Shown here in pieces: positions 34,526 to 47,110 of a stretch of 64,000 bases of DNA; position 1 is the first letter of the stretch, and every line of letters begins with the position of its first letter. The notes under the pieces were generated by a model. It was not told the origin of the DNA and made no database searches. It was given only the letters and a program-made list of their open reading frames with translations. Where the stretch lies: NCBI GenBank assembly GCA_950295325.1, contig OX485806.1:56475169-56539168 (forward strand), given 5' to 3'. The stretch comes from Polytrichum commune (lineage: Eukaryota > Streptophyta > Polytrichopsida > Polytrichales > Polytrichaceae). The translations under genes were made by a program, and so were the position numbers.

Positions 34526-35650
34526 AAGTATCACACAAGCCCTTCGGTGAAGGTGGCCTGCATTTGCAGGCGCCCAAGCCGAACCCGGATGATAGGTGTA
34601 TAACGTGAGTAGTTAGATTTTTAAGGGAGATTAAATATGCGTCGTAGTACCTCCGGAGGTTAGGCCTTAGTTTTTTACTAGTGTGGCTTTAAACTCCACT
34701 AACCAATTTCATATCTAGTTCTAACCTTAACCTACAACCTATTCTACGCGCAGACGCACCAGCCTTGAAACCAAGGCAATCCTAATTTGTGAATTGGGAT
34801 GGTTCTGATACACCCAACCGGGTGTGACTCATACCACCCTAACTCAACGAACGGAATAACGACAATTTGATGGACCATTCAATTCTTCCTATTTCTTTAT
34901 TTAGTTCTATTTAGTTTTCTAAGCGGGGGAACTTGGCCTAAGTCCCACCCTTCACACAAATTCCTTCTTAATTACTTACTTTTGTTTGCACGTCCTAACT
35001 TACTACATTAACATATTAGGCATCACCCCTTACCTCGGGTCTCTTGCCAACAAGGGTTTACGATTTATTTTGTATGTTTTGATTGCTAAATGTGTTTACA
35101 CTGGATAGACCACGAAATGCAACTCAATGGGACCAGGGTGACGGGCGACCTGTAGGTTCAACCTGTTGCGCAATCTTCATAAATTGGGGCCATTACTCCC
35201 AATTTATGGGGCCAACAACATAATAGTGGATTCGCGGGTCATTAACCCCACCTTTCCACCAACAACATTCAGAGTGGTCGTGTCGGTGATTAATCCGACT
35301 TACCACACACGAAACTTGCTAATAAATGAAGCTACTACCACAAAACATACCAAGGGCCCCGAAAACAATGGAATTGGGTACTCCCTTGGCGGTCAAGTGG
35401 TCAAGCCACTTGACCTTACGAGATAGGTGAGTGGGTTTAGAAATGCGTACCTTAGCCGTGCTCCCTCCAATCCTAAATGGAAGGCTTAAGGTTAGTTAAT
35501 TTACCTCAATTTTCCTCGGTTGATTTGGGCTTGATGTAGGCCGAGCCGCTACCTCCTTCCTTGCTCCACTTTCCGAGCGTCGACCTTGCCTCCTTCTTTG
35601 TAACTAGTTTGGTAGTAAGCGTACCTTAGTTAACAATTAAAATATAAAGT
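34526..35650. other. Spacer DNA between gag relic and tandem array
   Basis: No recognised gene. A 7-bp perfect palindrome-like hairpin (GCCTGCA/TGCAGGC) lies at 34556-34571. The frame at 35166-35426 has no known domain. Confidence 0.45.
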
Positions 35651-35651
35651 G

Positions 35652-36550
35652 TTATTCTGCCCTGTAATTTAATCCTAAGCATAATATTTATACTTAGTGC
35701 ACCAAATTATCTTTCCAATGATCTAAAAATCACTCTAATCGGATAAGAAATGCAAAAGTTATGAGGGTTGGAAGTGTGAGGTCGATTCAACCGACCCTTC
35801 CAACCCACCTATCTACCTTCTAACTTCAAAAATTCATAGCACATTCCTTACTACTTGGATCTAGGCTTTCCTTATACCATTGCAAAGCTATGAACAAGCT
35901 CTAACTAGAAAAAATTATGACATCAGCAGGTTAAGCTAATAGAAATTCAGCGGACTCCTTGTAACACAGCAGTCAATCAAGAAGGCTTAAACTATGTATC
36001 TCGCCTTCAACAATTCATATCTAATTCAAATCTTAGTCAAATCAAACGTTCTATATGACCCTGGAGAGATATTAAAAAGATGTATTTGATAAAAATATGT
36101 GATTAGAAAGGTAAGCCGAAGTGAACCCAGCAGGTCCTCTGTAATGCAGCAGTCAACCAAAAGTTCTCAAACTATGTGTCCCATCTTGCACAATTCATAT
36201 CTAATTCAAATCATGCTCAAATCAAATGTTCTAAGCCATTTTGGAAAGCTACACAAAAGTTCTACTTGGGAAAAATATAATTTCTTGGAATTAAAATTCC
36301 TATTGGGCTCGCAGGTCTGATCCAGCAGCCGCTACCCACAAGACCACCCAGTTTTTCTACTCCATCTTTGAAAATCCATAACTAATTGTCATCTCAACCA
36401 AATCACAAATGGGAAACGGCTATGGATAGCTATATGAAATCTCTCTAAGAGAAAAATGATAAGTATCTTGTTCTAGCTTTTGAACTAAGCCTTCAGGGCA
36501 TTGGCAGATGAGGTCTATAATGCCTCTACTCAAAACTCTACCATCCAACC
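35652..36550. repeat. Degenerate 180-bp tandem array
   Basis: The phrase AATTCATA(T/G) with neighbouring CTAATTCAAATC and CAAATCAAA recurs at 35832, 36013, 36193 and 36374, intervals of 181, 180 and 181 bp. Each unit ends with a CAGCAGGTCC...GCAGTCAA block and a GAAAAAT(A/T)ATG block. An earlier, more decayed unit seems to begin near 35652. It lies between gag and protease relics. Confidence 0.75.
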
Positions 36551-37287
36551 TACCTCTACAAAAGAAGGAATAATTTTGTTGGTGTGTTAATAAACACACA
36601 ACCTAACTAGGAGAGAGAGAGTAGAGGAGGTTCTCAAGCCTTTCTTTTAGACCATTGAGAATACATACAAAAGGATTTTTTCCTAACTACATTGAAGCAG
36701 GGCTTCGCCCAAAAACTAGAGAAAGAGAGAGAGCTACAAGGTGGAAGGAGGGGTTTTTAAACCCTCTCACAAAAGGGTTGGACCCCTCCTCCACCGGATC
36801 CATTTTTCAAACCCTTTCCCGAAATTTTGGCTCGGGGGTTTTCCCGGTTGAGGTTGCCACCCTCTCGCCGAGGTGGCTCCGACAAAAAACCTTTAGAAAT
36901 CTTTCTAATTTTTCCGCCATCGAGTTGGCAAGGGGGCAAGTGGGCAAGTATCCCCCTTGCTCTCTTTCTTTTTTGTCTTCAAAATTCTTCACGCCGATTT
37001 TATCTTCTTACGTAAAACACCTCCAATAGTCTTGTGTGCCTCACACTAACTAATAAACTAACACTTGCTTAGCTAGCATCTACTAACATTTGCTTAATAA
37101 CTAGCATCTACTAATATTTGCTTAGCTAGTTGTTTTTACTAGCTAGCATATTTTTTCTACTTTGCTATCTTCTAGCACTACTTAGTTTCATTTTGACCTT
37201 CCTTCTTCTAGGCTAAATGCTAAATGAACTAATTTTCCCTAAATTCCCTATCAATTCTAACTTTTAATGCTAACATTCTAACTAAAA
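36551..37287. other. Spacer DNA with no recognised gene
   Basis: It contains the hairpin at 36741-36794 and a frame at 36655-37029 without a recognisable domain. Repeated CTTGCTTAGCTAGC/CATCTACTAA words occur at about 37060-37150. Confidence 0.4.
36741..36794. repeat. Imperfect long hairpin
   Basis: GTGGAAGGAGGGGT pairs with ACCCCTCCTCCAC (one bulge), and inside it AACCCT pairs with AGGGTT, giving a two-step stem over 54 bases. No terminator or miRNA claim can be made from this alone. Confidence 0.45.
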
Positions 37288-37530
37288 GTGATCCCGCAGA
37301 GTGGTGGACCACTCAAAGGGTTCACAGGGCCCCCTCATTCTTATCATGTGAAAGCTCAAGACTATGATGAAGAGATGTCGATGATTACGGTGGTCACGAA
37401 GAATAGGAGAGTACCGAACATACTAATAGATGAAGGATCGGGAGTCAATATTATGACAAATGCGCTAAGGAAGAAATTGGGCCTAAACAATATCGGGATT
37501 GGTCATCCTCCCATTATGCCACAAAATTGA
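37288..37530 (+). pseudogene. Retropepsin-like aspartic protease relic (Ty3-type)
   Basis: The frame contains NILIDEGSGVNIM followed by a LRKKLGL stretch, matching the active-site strand and following helix of plant retrotransposon proteases, whose usual motif is LIDxGSxxN. The fragment is about 80 codons and ends at a stop, so it lacks the second half of the enzyme. It probably belonged with the gag relic at 32.7-34.1 kb. Confidence 0.7.
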
Positions 37531-38360
37531 GGTATAAAATTAACATCAATATCACGAATGCTAGGAACCAAACTAAGGTTGTCTCATTGAAAACCAATCA
37601 AATATTCTTGTTGTTTGTAATACAATGTATTCTCTTGCTATGGACAACATTCTGATAGAATTCCCATTATATCTTTACATTGAATTTTGTATCATCCTCT
37701 AAAGGGCAAGTCATATATTAGAATTCCCAAAAAGGTTGCAAGTGCCATTCAAACAAAGCTTGGAATAAAAATTGTTATCCTATTCATTTGGTTCATCATT
37801 CCTTTATGATACAAAAGACAATTTGTTTCCCCAAAGTTATATGACTCCTGAATAGGTCGTGTAGTCCGTTGCAAAGTGACTTGTTGAAGTGTTTGTACAA
37901 ACACCACAATTGCAATAACAACCCCTATTATGAATGATTCTTGTGGGTATTTCAATGGTGTTGGATGTGACTCTAAGTTGAGCAATCTTAGCGGTGCATT
38001 ATCTGCCAACGCATGAGTTGTGGTACTTCAACTTGCAAACATAAATTGGTTTGAATTTCTCAAACACATAGAGGCCAACCTCGCAAGTAGGAGGTTTCCT
38101 TAATCCAACTCCAATTCCACAATAATCAAATTGTCAATAAAATTTCACATAGTGTATAATCATAGTTTAATCTCGTTCTTTGCATATTACATCTTACTAG
38201 CATGCCCCACCATACTTCAATAGTTTGCATCCTATTGCAATATTTCACAAATATTTTTTGGCTTTCCATGTTTGAATGACACTTGCCAAAACATATTGCA
38301 TTGGCATACATTTTTGTAATTGCAATTAGGCAATGCATTTGTAGGAATTTCATTTCACTA
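37531..38360. other. Spacer DNA with no recognised gene
   Basis: AT-rich, with only short frames unlike known proteins. Confidence 0.5.
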
Positions 38361-38546
38361 ATTTTCATGGTTGCAGATGAGTGCAAGTTGCCCTACAACA
38401 CTTGCATGGTTGCAGACCATTGTAAGCTATGAGTGAGAACTTACATGGTTGTGGAAGCTACCCTAAAACACTTGCATGGTTGCAAACCAATGTAAATTAC
38501 CATTGAGCATTTGCATGGTTGTAGACCACTACAATTAACCTTTAGT
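38360..38546. repeat. 39-bp tandem repeat, five units
   Basis: CATGGTTG(C/T) occurs at 38366, 38405, 38444, 38475 and 38514: intervals of 39, 39, 31 and 39 bp. The unit is roughly ACTTGCATGGTTGCAGACC plus a variable tail. 39 bp equals 13 codons, but no long frame spans the array. Confidence 0.8.
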
Positions 38547-40159
38547 CATGAGCAATGTTCAATTGTAAGTTTTTGTTAGTGTTTTTTTGGTCTCAGGGGC
38601 ATCACTTCCCTTTATGTTATGTAACCACGTGCATACAAAGGGTATTTTTAATGGGGGTTATTTGACTCTTTATTTGGAATTTAAAGACCTTTTTAAGTAG
38701 AAAAATATATATTTGACCAAATATTCAACACCCTATAGGTAAATATAAAAGAAAACCCAAATTATTTCAAGTAGTGCTAAATTACTTATAAAATTTTGAT
38801 TTATTCATTCCGTACAAAGGCAAATTTAAAACTTCAATGTGGCATGGCGTATATCCACATTGCTATATATTGGTGAAAAAAAGGTGTACACATCGTAATC
38901 AGAGCATGCCATGCATCTTAATTAAATCTACAAACAATGTAGTTGAAATGAGGTCAATGACATGAGCAAGAATATAATCAATGATTGTGGCACAAAAACA
39001 ACACATGCCAAGAAAACCAAGCTAGAAGTTCAATTACAAAGTTGAAGTGTTAAAGAAACACAAAGATTAAACTCATTCTACTGAGTTTTCAGCAACCCTA
39101 TACTATAATGTGAGCTTCATGAGATTTAGATGCCAATTTCATAAGATTCAAAATTGCTGAACAAAATAAAGCTCCTATAGCCAAACATAACCACGTATAA
39201 GGGTCAACATTCCAAAACCAATTGCAAAGGCCAACAACAAGACTAGGCTCCAAGTGGGACAGAAACACAGAGGCCAACAATAAACTTGAAAAATAAAGGC
39301 CTCAAATCATATGCCAAGGAATTACCTTGAACGAGAAGGAATTTGGGATGTTGCCTTGATGCACTAGACATTTGAAGCTTGAGCTAAAAGAAGGTAATCA
39401 CAACAAACAATGATCAAAACACTTACAACGATATAAATGAACTTAAATCTTGTAACTCATTTTTCTCCACACGTGCCCAAGTTCTCCATTTCTTGTACTA
39501 AAAAATCATTTAAAGATTCAATATCCACAAAATCTAAGGTGTATACCTTCTGCATGGGGTTCTATGACACTCACCCCCACATCAAGCATACTTGTAGTTG
39601 GTACACCAATTCTCAAGTTGCCATCCTCTCTTGGTGTGGCATTGTGTTTCCCTTGGGACGCTACCCCCACAATGCATCTTCAAATTTGGCAAAGTCCCAA
39701 AGGTGTCGTTCCTAGGTGGTCCGTTTGGAGGACCCTGGACATCTTGTCCAAGGACCTAGACTACACTAGACCCACCTACTTTGAGACTCACTTGGGTTGC
39801 CCCTCTTTTTGGGCCTCCCAAGTTAGGCTCCACTAGCCTAACTTTACCCTTTGATACAACTAGGTTGGACATCAACGTTTCCACTAACTTGTCTCGGTTA
39901 CAACTCCAAGATGGTTTTTCATTGTTCAATCACGCCTCAATTGCACGGGGGTTGATGCCAAGTCCTGCCCGACTCGGTTTCCACTTTGTTCTTTTGAGGC
40001 ATGGGCTCATGACTCCCAAGCGTCAATTCTTGTTAGCTTGTGGGTTGCATTTTTATGAGCACGTGCCATCACCTTGTCCCCACCTAGACAAGCCCGTGAC
40101 TAAGCTGTTTTTTAGTTCTATCCAAGGCCCCTACAAGTCATGGCCACCAATAATTGCCA
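38547..40159. other. Spacer DNA, unassigned
   Basis: No family is recognised. From about 39540 to 40150 the DNA becomes richer in C and G with CCCCTCTTTTTGGGCC-like stretches, different from both the AT-rich flank and the copia relic that follows. It could be an insertion into that relic. Confidence 0.4.
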
Positions 40160-40800
40160 CCAATAATTATTCACCCATTTGTTTGACTTACATTGCATGA
40201 TCCTCTTAGCTCCTAAAAAAACCCTCATTAATGGAAAAATGAGTCAATACGGTGGTACCACGCGCGCCCTTGGCAATTGCTTAAGCCCGTACAACGCTAT
40301 TTTAAGTTTACACATAAGATTTTTTTGTTCTTGTATGAAACCCTCCGGTTGATCCACAAAAATTTCAACCTCCTATATTCCATTTAAAAACACCATTTTT
40401 ACATTCATTTGGTGGGTCTCCCAATCCATGGCCGCTTTTATTACAAAAATGCATTTGATGGAGATAAAATTGGCCACAAGAGCAAAGGTCTCATTAAAAT
40501 TCATTCCGGCCACTTGAAAATATACTTTTGCTACCAATCGTGTTTTATACATAACAATTTTATCCAATGCATTTTTTTGGTGCGGAACACCCATTTGCAT
40601 CCTACATTCTTATGATCCTTTGGAAGTTTGGTCAATACCCACATACCATTGGCCATGACCGAGTCATATTCCTCTTGCATTGGGGCCTTCCACTTGCTCG
40701 CATCTTTGCATCTCAATGCTTTGCACATATTCAAATGATCAACCAACAATGCCACATTGGCCCGTTCTCTGCCGTTTTTTGCCCGTTTTTTGCATCTCAA
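40160..40800 (-). pseudogene. Copia reverse transcriptase relic
   Basis: On the minus strand the frame from 40800 contains DASKWKAPMQEEYDS, LPKDHKNVGCKWVFRTKK, then (from 40600) KTRLVAKVYFQVAGMNFNETF and AMDWETHQMNVK, the N-terminal half of a Ty1/copia RT. The middle is shifted between frames. The part below 40370 matches the RT sequence of the arm elements at nucleotide level (VQEGK and later segments). It lacks an intact YVDD region. Integrase, protease and gag are missing: the leader joins RT directly. Confidence 0.88.
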
Positions 40801-41275
40801 ATAAGATCTCCTTCATTTCAAATCAATCAAATAAAATTTTCTACACCTCAAAAGAGTTTTAAAGACATTCAAATCACTCAAATGAGATCTCTTCAATTCA
40901 AATGCGCCTTACACTCTCAAAGAATCTTCTCAAAACTCAAGCCTTTCTAGTCATGTGCTATTGGAGTCTAAACACTTTCAAAGCTCTCAAAGAAACTTTT
41001 GAACTCTCAAAACATTCAAGTCAAATGCTCTAGAGTCAAAACACCTCCAAACCTCTTAAATAAACCTCTCAAAACTCAAGAAACTCAAATCACATGCTCT
41101 TGCATCAAACATACATTCAAGCAAAAACAAAAACCGAAGAAATGTTTACAACAACAAAATGCATCCTCGGACAACTCCAACGCTCCAAAACGCCAACTCC
41201 TCAAGATCCACTCTGCAAACTCAAACGCAATCAAATTTGTAGGCATTTCACTTGCATGGTGGGCCCAAAACTTAT
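40801..41275 (-). repeat. Copia leader with degenerate tandem repeats
   Basis: On the minus strand this corresponds to the leader described at 50243-51026: the segment after the LTR (GTTTTGGGCCCACCATGCAAG), the GTTTAGACTCCAATAG(C/T)ACATGACT phrase and one to two of the 98-bp units (GAGTGATTTGAATGTCTTT). Confidence 0.7.
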
Positions 41276-41514
41276 TGGAATCAATAGGAGATAAAATTGC
41301 ATAAGCATATACACATATACAAAGGCATTTGAACAATGCTTGGAGTGAGATGGTCTCATGCTCTTCTTGCTTTCTAATTTATTGATTTTATTCCATTCAT
41401 GGGTTCACACAAACAATATGGAATAATTTTTATCCCTCTTCATACTAGCATGGTAGCTTTATTTTCATCTTATTTTTTCTTCTGCCTTTTTCTTTATATT
41501 TCAATTGACTATCT
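41276..41514 (-). mobile_element. Copia LTR E (5' LTR, truncated)
   Basis: Reads on the minus strand and matches LTRs A-D through the block with ATACTAGCATG, CACAAACAATATGGAATAA and GAACAATGCTTGGAGTGAGATGG. It ends with TTCCA like the others but lacks the first 20 or so bases (TGTAGAAGGTAGAAC). Confidence 0.75.
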
Positions 41515-41520
41515 CTCCTC

Positions 41521-41614
41521 TGGCCACTTCAAGAAGATTATTGGGATACTTGTTACTTGGTACTTGGCGATTTGAAGAAACTTACAACCATTTGGATACT
41601 CGAAGAAGTATCGA
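41521..41614 (+). repeat. 94-bp direct repeat, copy 1
   Basis: TGGCCACTTCAAGAAGATTA through GAAGAAGTATC recurs at 42167-42260 with a constant 646-bp offset and a few substitutions. The pair may be short terminal repeats or a tandem unit of 646 bp. Confidence 0.75.
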
Positions 41615-42166
41615 TAAAAGTGGCTATCACTAAGTATCAATGAACTTTATATACCTTATAATATCTAAGAAGTTAATCAATCATAGCTTGATTGTCTTTG
41701 GAATATAATACGAGAAGTTATGAACAAGGAATGAAGTGCAACAAGTTTTCTATTCACTTTGATTTGAATATATGATGATATTTTTAATTATTGATTGGTT
41801 ATGTTATGACTATGCTAATAATAGAATAGAATAAATTATATCATATATATGTGCTAAAAATATACTGTGTCTAATTATAACCGAGACTGAGATATATGGT
41901 ATTTAATTATAGCCGAGATTGAATTATAAAGTGATGGTGCTAAAAATACAATGTGTCTAATTATATCTATGACAAAGATATATTATGACTATGCTGAATA
42001 TAAACTGCATATGAGATAGTGATGAATCCATAATTGGTTGTGGGATTGACAATACAAGAAATAGAAAGAAGAAAGAGTATTGGAAAGAAGCGCGAAACTT
42101 GGCCGATTGAAAAATGACACTTGAACACTCGTAGGAGGTTGTTTGAAGACATTGAAAACGGTCACT

Positions 42167-42260
42167 TGGCCACTTGAAAAAGATTATTGGGATATTTATT
42201 ACTCGGTACTCAACAATTTGAAGAAACTTACGACCATTTGGATACTCGAAGAAGTATCAT
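42167..42260 (+). repeat. 94-bp direct repeat, copy 2
   Basis: Second copy of 41521-41614. It precedes the relic of the coiled-coil/TTACTTGG family. Confidence 0.75.
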
Positions 42261-42299
42261 TAAGAGGATGCACAAAAAATAAATTATAATCTATATCAT

Positions 42300-42875
42300 T
42301 GAGAATCCAAAGGACACACGAGGCGAAGATAATTATTATAAGAGGATTGACTAAGTTGAGATAATGACTCAAGGATGCCTCCTCAAGAGTTGATAAGAAA
42401 ATGAAAGATTAGTAGAGGCATTACCACACATGTGAAGAGGTAATCTCCTTTACATGGGAAGAGAGTATCTAACAACCACTTCATTATTGTGAAAATACTG
42501 TCCACACAAGTTTCAACAAAAAGAAGTTTTGGTAATGGAAACTAACAACTAGGAGACTAAAGATAAGAGTTGAGAGAGGAAAAAGTTTTGGAACGAAGGA
42601 TAACTTGGCCATTTGGTTACTTGGTGACGTGAAGAGAAGTTGCTCGGTTACTTGAGGAAAGGCTACTTAGTCACTTTAAAATATATAAAAATAAAATGCT
42701 ACTTGGCTACATTGGAGACGGTTATTTGGCTACTTACCAAATGTAAAAGAAAAGACAACCGCGAGACGATAACAACATACGACAAGGAAATTAGGTAGTT
42801 TGGTCATCATAATCCGGACGATGCTCTAAGTCATCACGATACGGTCAACCCTAGGAACAAGTGGAGGTAGTTGAG
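42300..42875 (+). mobile_element. Relic of the coiled-coil/TTACTTGG repeat family (spacer copy)
   Basis: It shares ordered segments with 60440-61540 in the right arm: ATGACTCAA(A/G)GATGC, GAGGCATTACCAC, CAAGTTTCAACA, an ACTTGGTTACTTGG-type stretch (42601-42750), then ATCATAATCCGGAC(A/G)A(C/T)GCTCTAA and CCTA(G/T)GAACAA. The 99-bp tandem part is missing. Divergence is much greater than between the arms, so this is an older, separate copy. Confidence 0.65.
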
Positions 42876-45800
42876 CTCTACACATTACAATGAACATACT
42901 GTGTGGTCTAAAAATTGTACTTCTTAATTCAAATAAAATAAGACCTTCTACCACATTGCAAGTTATTATGTTGTTGGTTTTATTTCATTTTCTCTTCATA
43001 TTGTTTATTGTTGCAACCATATGCTACATTTTGGCAACAATATGCTATTGGAATTGCAAATATAAAGAAAAAAACTTGGGACCATGAACATTTGCCAAAC
43101 GAATGGAAAATGGTGTGGTTGTCTTTTGGAAACGGGTATGGCAAAGGAGCCATGTTGAAATGAAAATTTTGCAAACAAATGTAGTACATTGGTAAGAAGT
43201 TGCAACGTATTGCGGATGTGTTGGATGTATAGACCACAAAATAGTAGCATGAACATGCATGACATCCAATGGCTAGATAAGAGGCACTGCTTTTTTTTTC
43301 ATTTGATGAGAATGAAGGATGTTTACCATCGATCAAAATGGGACCACAAAAACATAAAAAAAGATTCAATCTATACACTTGGTGGCCTCTCTTGGTGCCA
43401 AAATTGCTATGAATAAAAAATGCATGTTGATGTGCTGACTTTATGAATAACAATTCATTTTTTAAAACAATAATTCATATGACCAATTTGGAATTGTAGA
43501 AACTAGTCCACTTAACATGGACCATGTTATTGTCCAATCTCAAAATCCTAAATCCTAAACCCCAAACTGACTTAAAAAAAAACCACAACTAATTTTTAGG
43601 TCCAATTTTCAAATGTATTATAGATGTAGATAGATCTTAAAGTTTTCTTTCCAATAACATTTAAACCTCTGTCTAGAATTTATAAGTGTTCTCACAAGAC
43701 AACTTTTGTTTTAGTATAGCCAACTTTGTACCTTCACCACAGCTAACTACATCTTCATTTTTTTCAAATTTTATGTTTTTATATGGATGTTGGAATTATC
43801 TTTTAGTCCAACATATTTTACTATATTCAAGGAATTCGACATAAAATTAGAAATTTTTGTGTGATGAAATTCTCAAAACATTTAAAAAATAATAACTTAA
43901 GCTTTATAAAAAATCATATTAGAGGTTAGAGCACCTCGGGTTACAATATAGTAACAAAATCTCTTTAAAAGGATCTAAGTTGTTTATTGCATGACAACTA
44001 ACTTTGGGTTGTATTAATTAGACGTTAGTAAGACTAGCTAGATCCATTTCGATCACTAAAACTTTCAAACCTTAATCTTAGTTTTTTTTTAATATTTTAA
44101 GATAAACTCAAACTCATCCTTAGCTATTTTAGCCCACAAACCCAAAGTCAATCCTAGCCTGGTTCAACTTTATCTACTTGCTTGACATGCTCGATAAGAG
44201 GTCAAATGGAAGAGAAAAATTTGAAAAAAAAAATGAAAAAAAAATCTTGTGCACCCCAACAAAGGAAATGGGTATACAAAATATTTCATTGACACAATAA
44301 AATGGCAAAATTTTGACCAAAGAGAGGTAAAAATATAGAATAAAAAAGATATAGCAAGAACTGGGGAAATCTATTTAGTTTTTTTATAAAAAAGTTGAAT
44401 ACATGTTTACCATGTAGGTCAATAAAAAACTCAATAGTGAAGAAAATGGTAACATATACTGCCAATGCACTTTTAAAATGCTAAAAACACATCCATACAC
44501 ACACATAACAAGTGTCTACGCCCCCACCTTTATTTATTGTTAAAAAAACCAATGTCAATCAACATTGGAAATATGAGCACTACAAAATGCATGATTTAAC
44601 AACAAATTTAGGAGTTTCAATCGACGGTGGTGACAATTGCATTCATGGAAGTTGTTATACATGCAGATGTAAGATTTTAACCTCCATATGATTTGTGAAA
44701 TTATAACCATGTGTTTTGAAATGGTATAATAGCCTAGGTCATATGGAATTGGGATGTCATTAGTTTAAATTTTTAGTACACAATACACATCTACGGCAAA
44801 GATAGTTTCCATTGATTTTTTTTTTCTACTATTTTTATTTAAAACAATTCCAACCCTTTGATGCTATATTGACCCAATCCTTATTACACTACCCTTGCCA
44901 ACTTATCCACCCACCTTAGGGCTCCTCCTATCTACCAAGAGATATATTTCCTTTAGGAGGAGGAATGGACATGGCAAATGACTAGTCAATTAACAAGGCA
45001 ACTAAAACCCAAGAGGAAAATACAAGTTTGATTATCCACAACACTGAGCCTATGGGTATATTGATCTTGAAGGTAGTAAATAGGCAACACAAATTCCAAA
45101 GAGAAAGAACGATCAAAGAATAAATGGCCAACAAGGTTATGGTCCACCAATTGGACCACCTGGAAATAAACCTCCTGCAAAAAAAATTACACATTAGGGA
45201 AAGAAAATGCAACATTTAAAACCCATTGGAGGACAACTACGATAAATTGTAATCAAGTATGAAATGGACCCCCATTAGGACCACTAGGAAGAGAATCACC
45301 AAGGAAAGGACATAGCGGTGATGACTCGTAGGACAAAGATGGCCAAAAATATGGATGAGGATCGAGAATACCACCTTGGATGCAACTAAGGTATTTTTTT
45401 CTTGTGGTATTCAATGATGCCCCACCCGCTCTGATGAAAAAAACACTATCTTTTAGCCTAAAAAATCGTTACCATTTTCATTGTACCAATTTGATATGGA
45501 TCCATATGCTTACATAAGAATATTCAATAAAGCTTCTAGAACTAATAGAGAATTTGATGATGTGGAAATAGTATTTTTTTAACACTAAAAGACAAAATGG
45601 GGAGAGATATATATTAATGGGTACTTGAATTGTACTTCTAAGATGGTTACAAATGCATTATCTAGACATTATTGAAAGCTTCAAATGGATGAATTTTTTT
45701 TTATGGCCTTAAGCAATGTTAAGTAGACAGATCTTATTTTGAAAATTTGGTCATGTTGGCAAATTGCTTTTAAGAGCCACCACAAGATGCATTTCTAACT

Positions 45801-47110
45801 ACAATTTTTTGAACCAGCATACAACTTTATTTATGGTTATTGACGTCTCAAAAGTAAGGTCTTTTAGTGACATTGAAAGATACCGCTATTTTGTGTGAAG
45901 AAAACATGGTAGACACATATGGAAATATAATAGTGAGTGTTTTACAACCAAAAACAATAAGAAGAGGCAAGAGAGTGCATGAAAATGTAGAGGTGTGGAT
46001 GTTATTAACATAAGGTATTGTACGGATAAGTGTTATTTTCAATCCGGACATCTTGATGAATAAGTGGAAAGGAAAACCAATAGTGGTAGTTTAAGAGGTA
46101 AGAACCTGATATAATAAAATATTACCAATATGAAATAATCATTGATAGAATGACTGTCCATTACATTGTTTCATCTATAGTAGAATTGAACACAAAGCTT
46201 ATTTTTTCTCTCATAAGGAGGAAACACATGTCATGTTTTGATATAGGCAAATATAGCATTTGCTTGAACCAACACCTAATCCTTGAAAAAATAATGACAT
46301 GAATATGGATTTGGCGATCACCATGTTGAGCAAGGTTTAGGAAGAGGTCCCATTCAAAAAAAAACCTATAAATAAAATTACGATGGAATTGGAAATGGGC
46401 GGATTTGATAAGCAAAGATTTTGTTCAAACCATCCAACATTGCAATCAAAATGGAGGGGAAAATCTAGTCACACTACACAGAATGCAAAACTTTTGACTA
46501 TCGAAGTACTCAAGGTAGACAAACAAGATTGCTCCAATATATCTAAAAGAAATGTTGATAGATTTAGGTCCAAAGATGCTTAACATTAAGTATATGTAGA
46601 GATATTTTTCTGGTAATAAAAAAAAGGAAAATAATGTAAAAATACTCAATTAACACTAAATATTCAGTTGACGTGTGAGAATTAAAACCATAGTCAAATA
46701 GATTGGAAACAAGAGGGTTTGGAAAAAACCCTGGTTGATTGGAGATTGATCCTTTGCAAATAAGCTTATCCCATATTATGTAGTGTGGGACCTTGTGTAA
46801 GTATTGGAAGGGGGGAAATTCATCTATCCATTTTCTACTCAACCATCAGTTTTTTATTGTACTCTTTGAAATTTGAATCTATTTTGATACATTAGAGAAT
46901 TCAATTGTATGACCATAGCTTGGCAAAAATATTGGAAACTTATTCATTCTTAGTAATTGAGATGGAAAAGAAAGTGTGTTTTTTGAGACCGTAGCCTATT
47001 TTATTATCTTAACTTTGAGGATTGCCATTGAGATGAAATCAACTTATCCGTGGTGGAAATGATTTATGCATTCAAATTAGGCAATAATACAATGCACTTA
47101 ATGAGTTGAA
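42876..47110. other. Spacer DNA, unassigned, AT-rich
   Basis: Several frames of 60-157 codons occur (for example 42980-43453 minus and 46383-46583 plus), but none shows a domain I recognise and all are AT-driven. Degraded transposon sequence is likely, but no LTR, TIR or protein motif supports it. Confidence 0.4.

Noticed and set aside
39437-40200. Overlapping plus-strand frames at 39.4-40.2 kb considered as a gene
   Set aside because: No domain recognised. The right part overlaps a clear minus-strand copia RT relic at 40160-40200.
42980-43453. 157-codon minus-strand frame in the spacer
   Set aside because: No recognisable domain, odd composition (Cys/Tyr/Phe-rich) and no conserved context. 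Likely a chance frame in AT-rich DNA.
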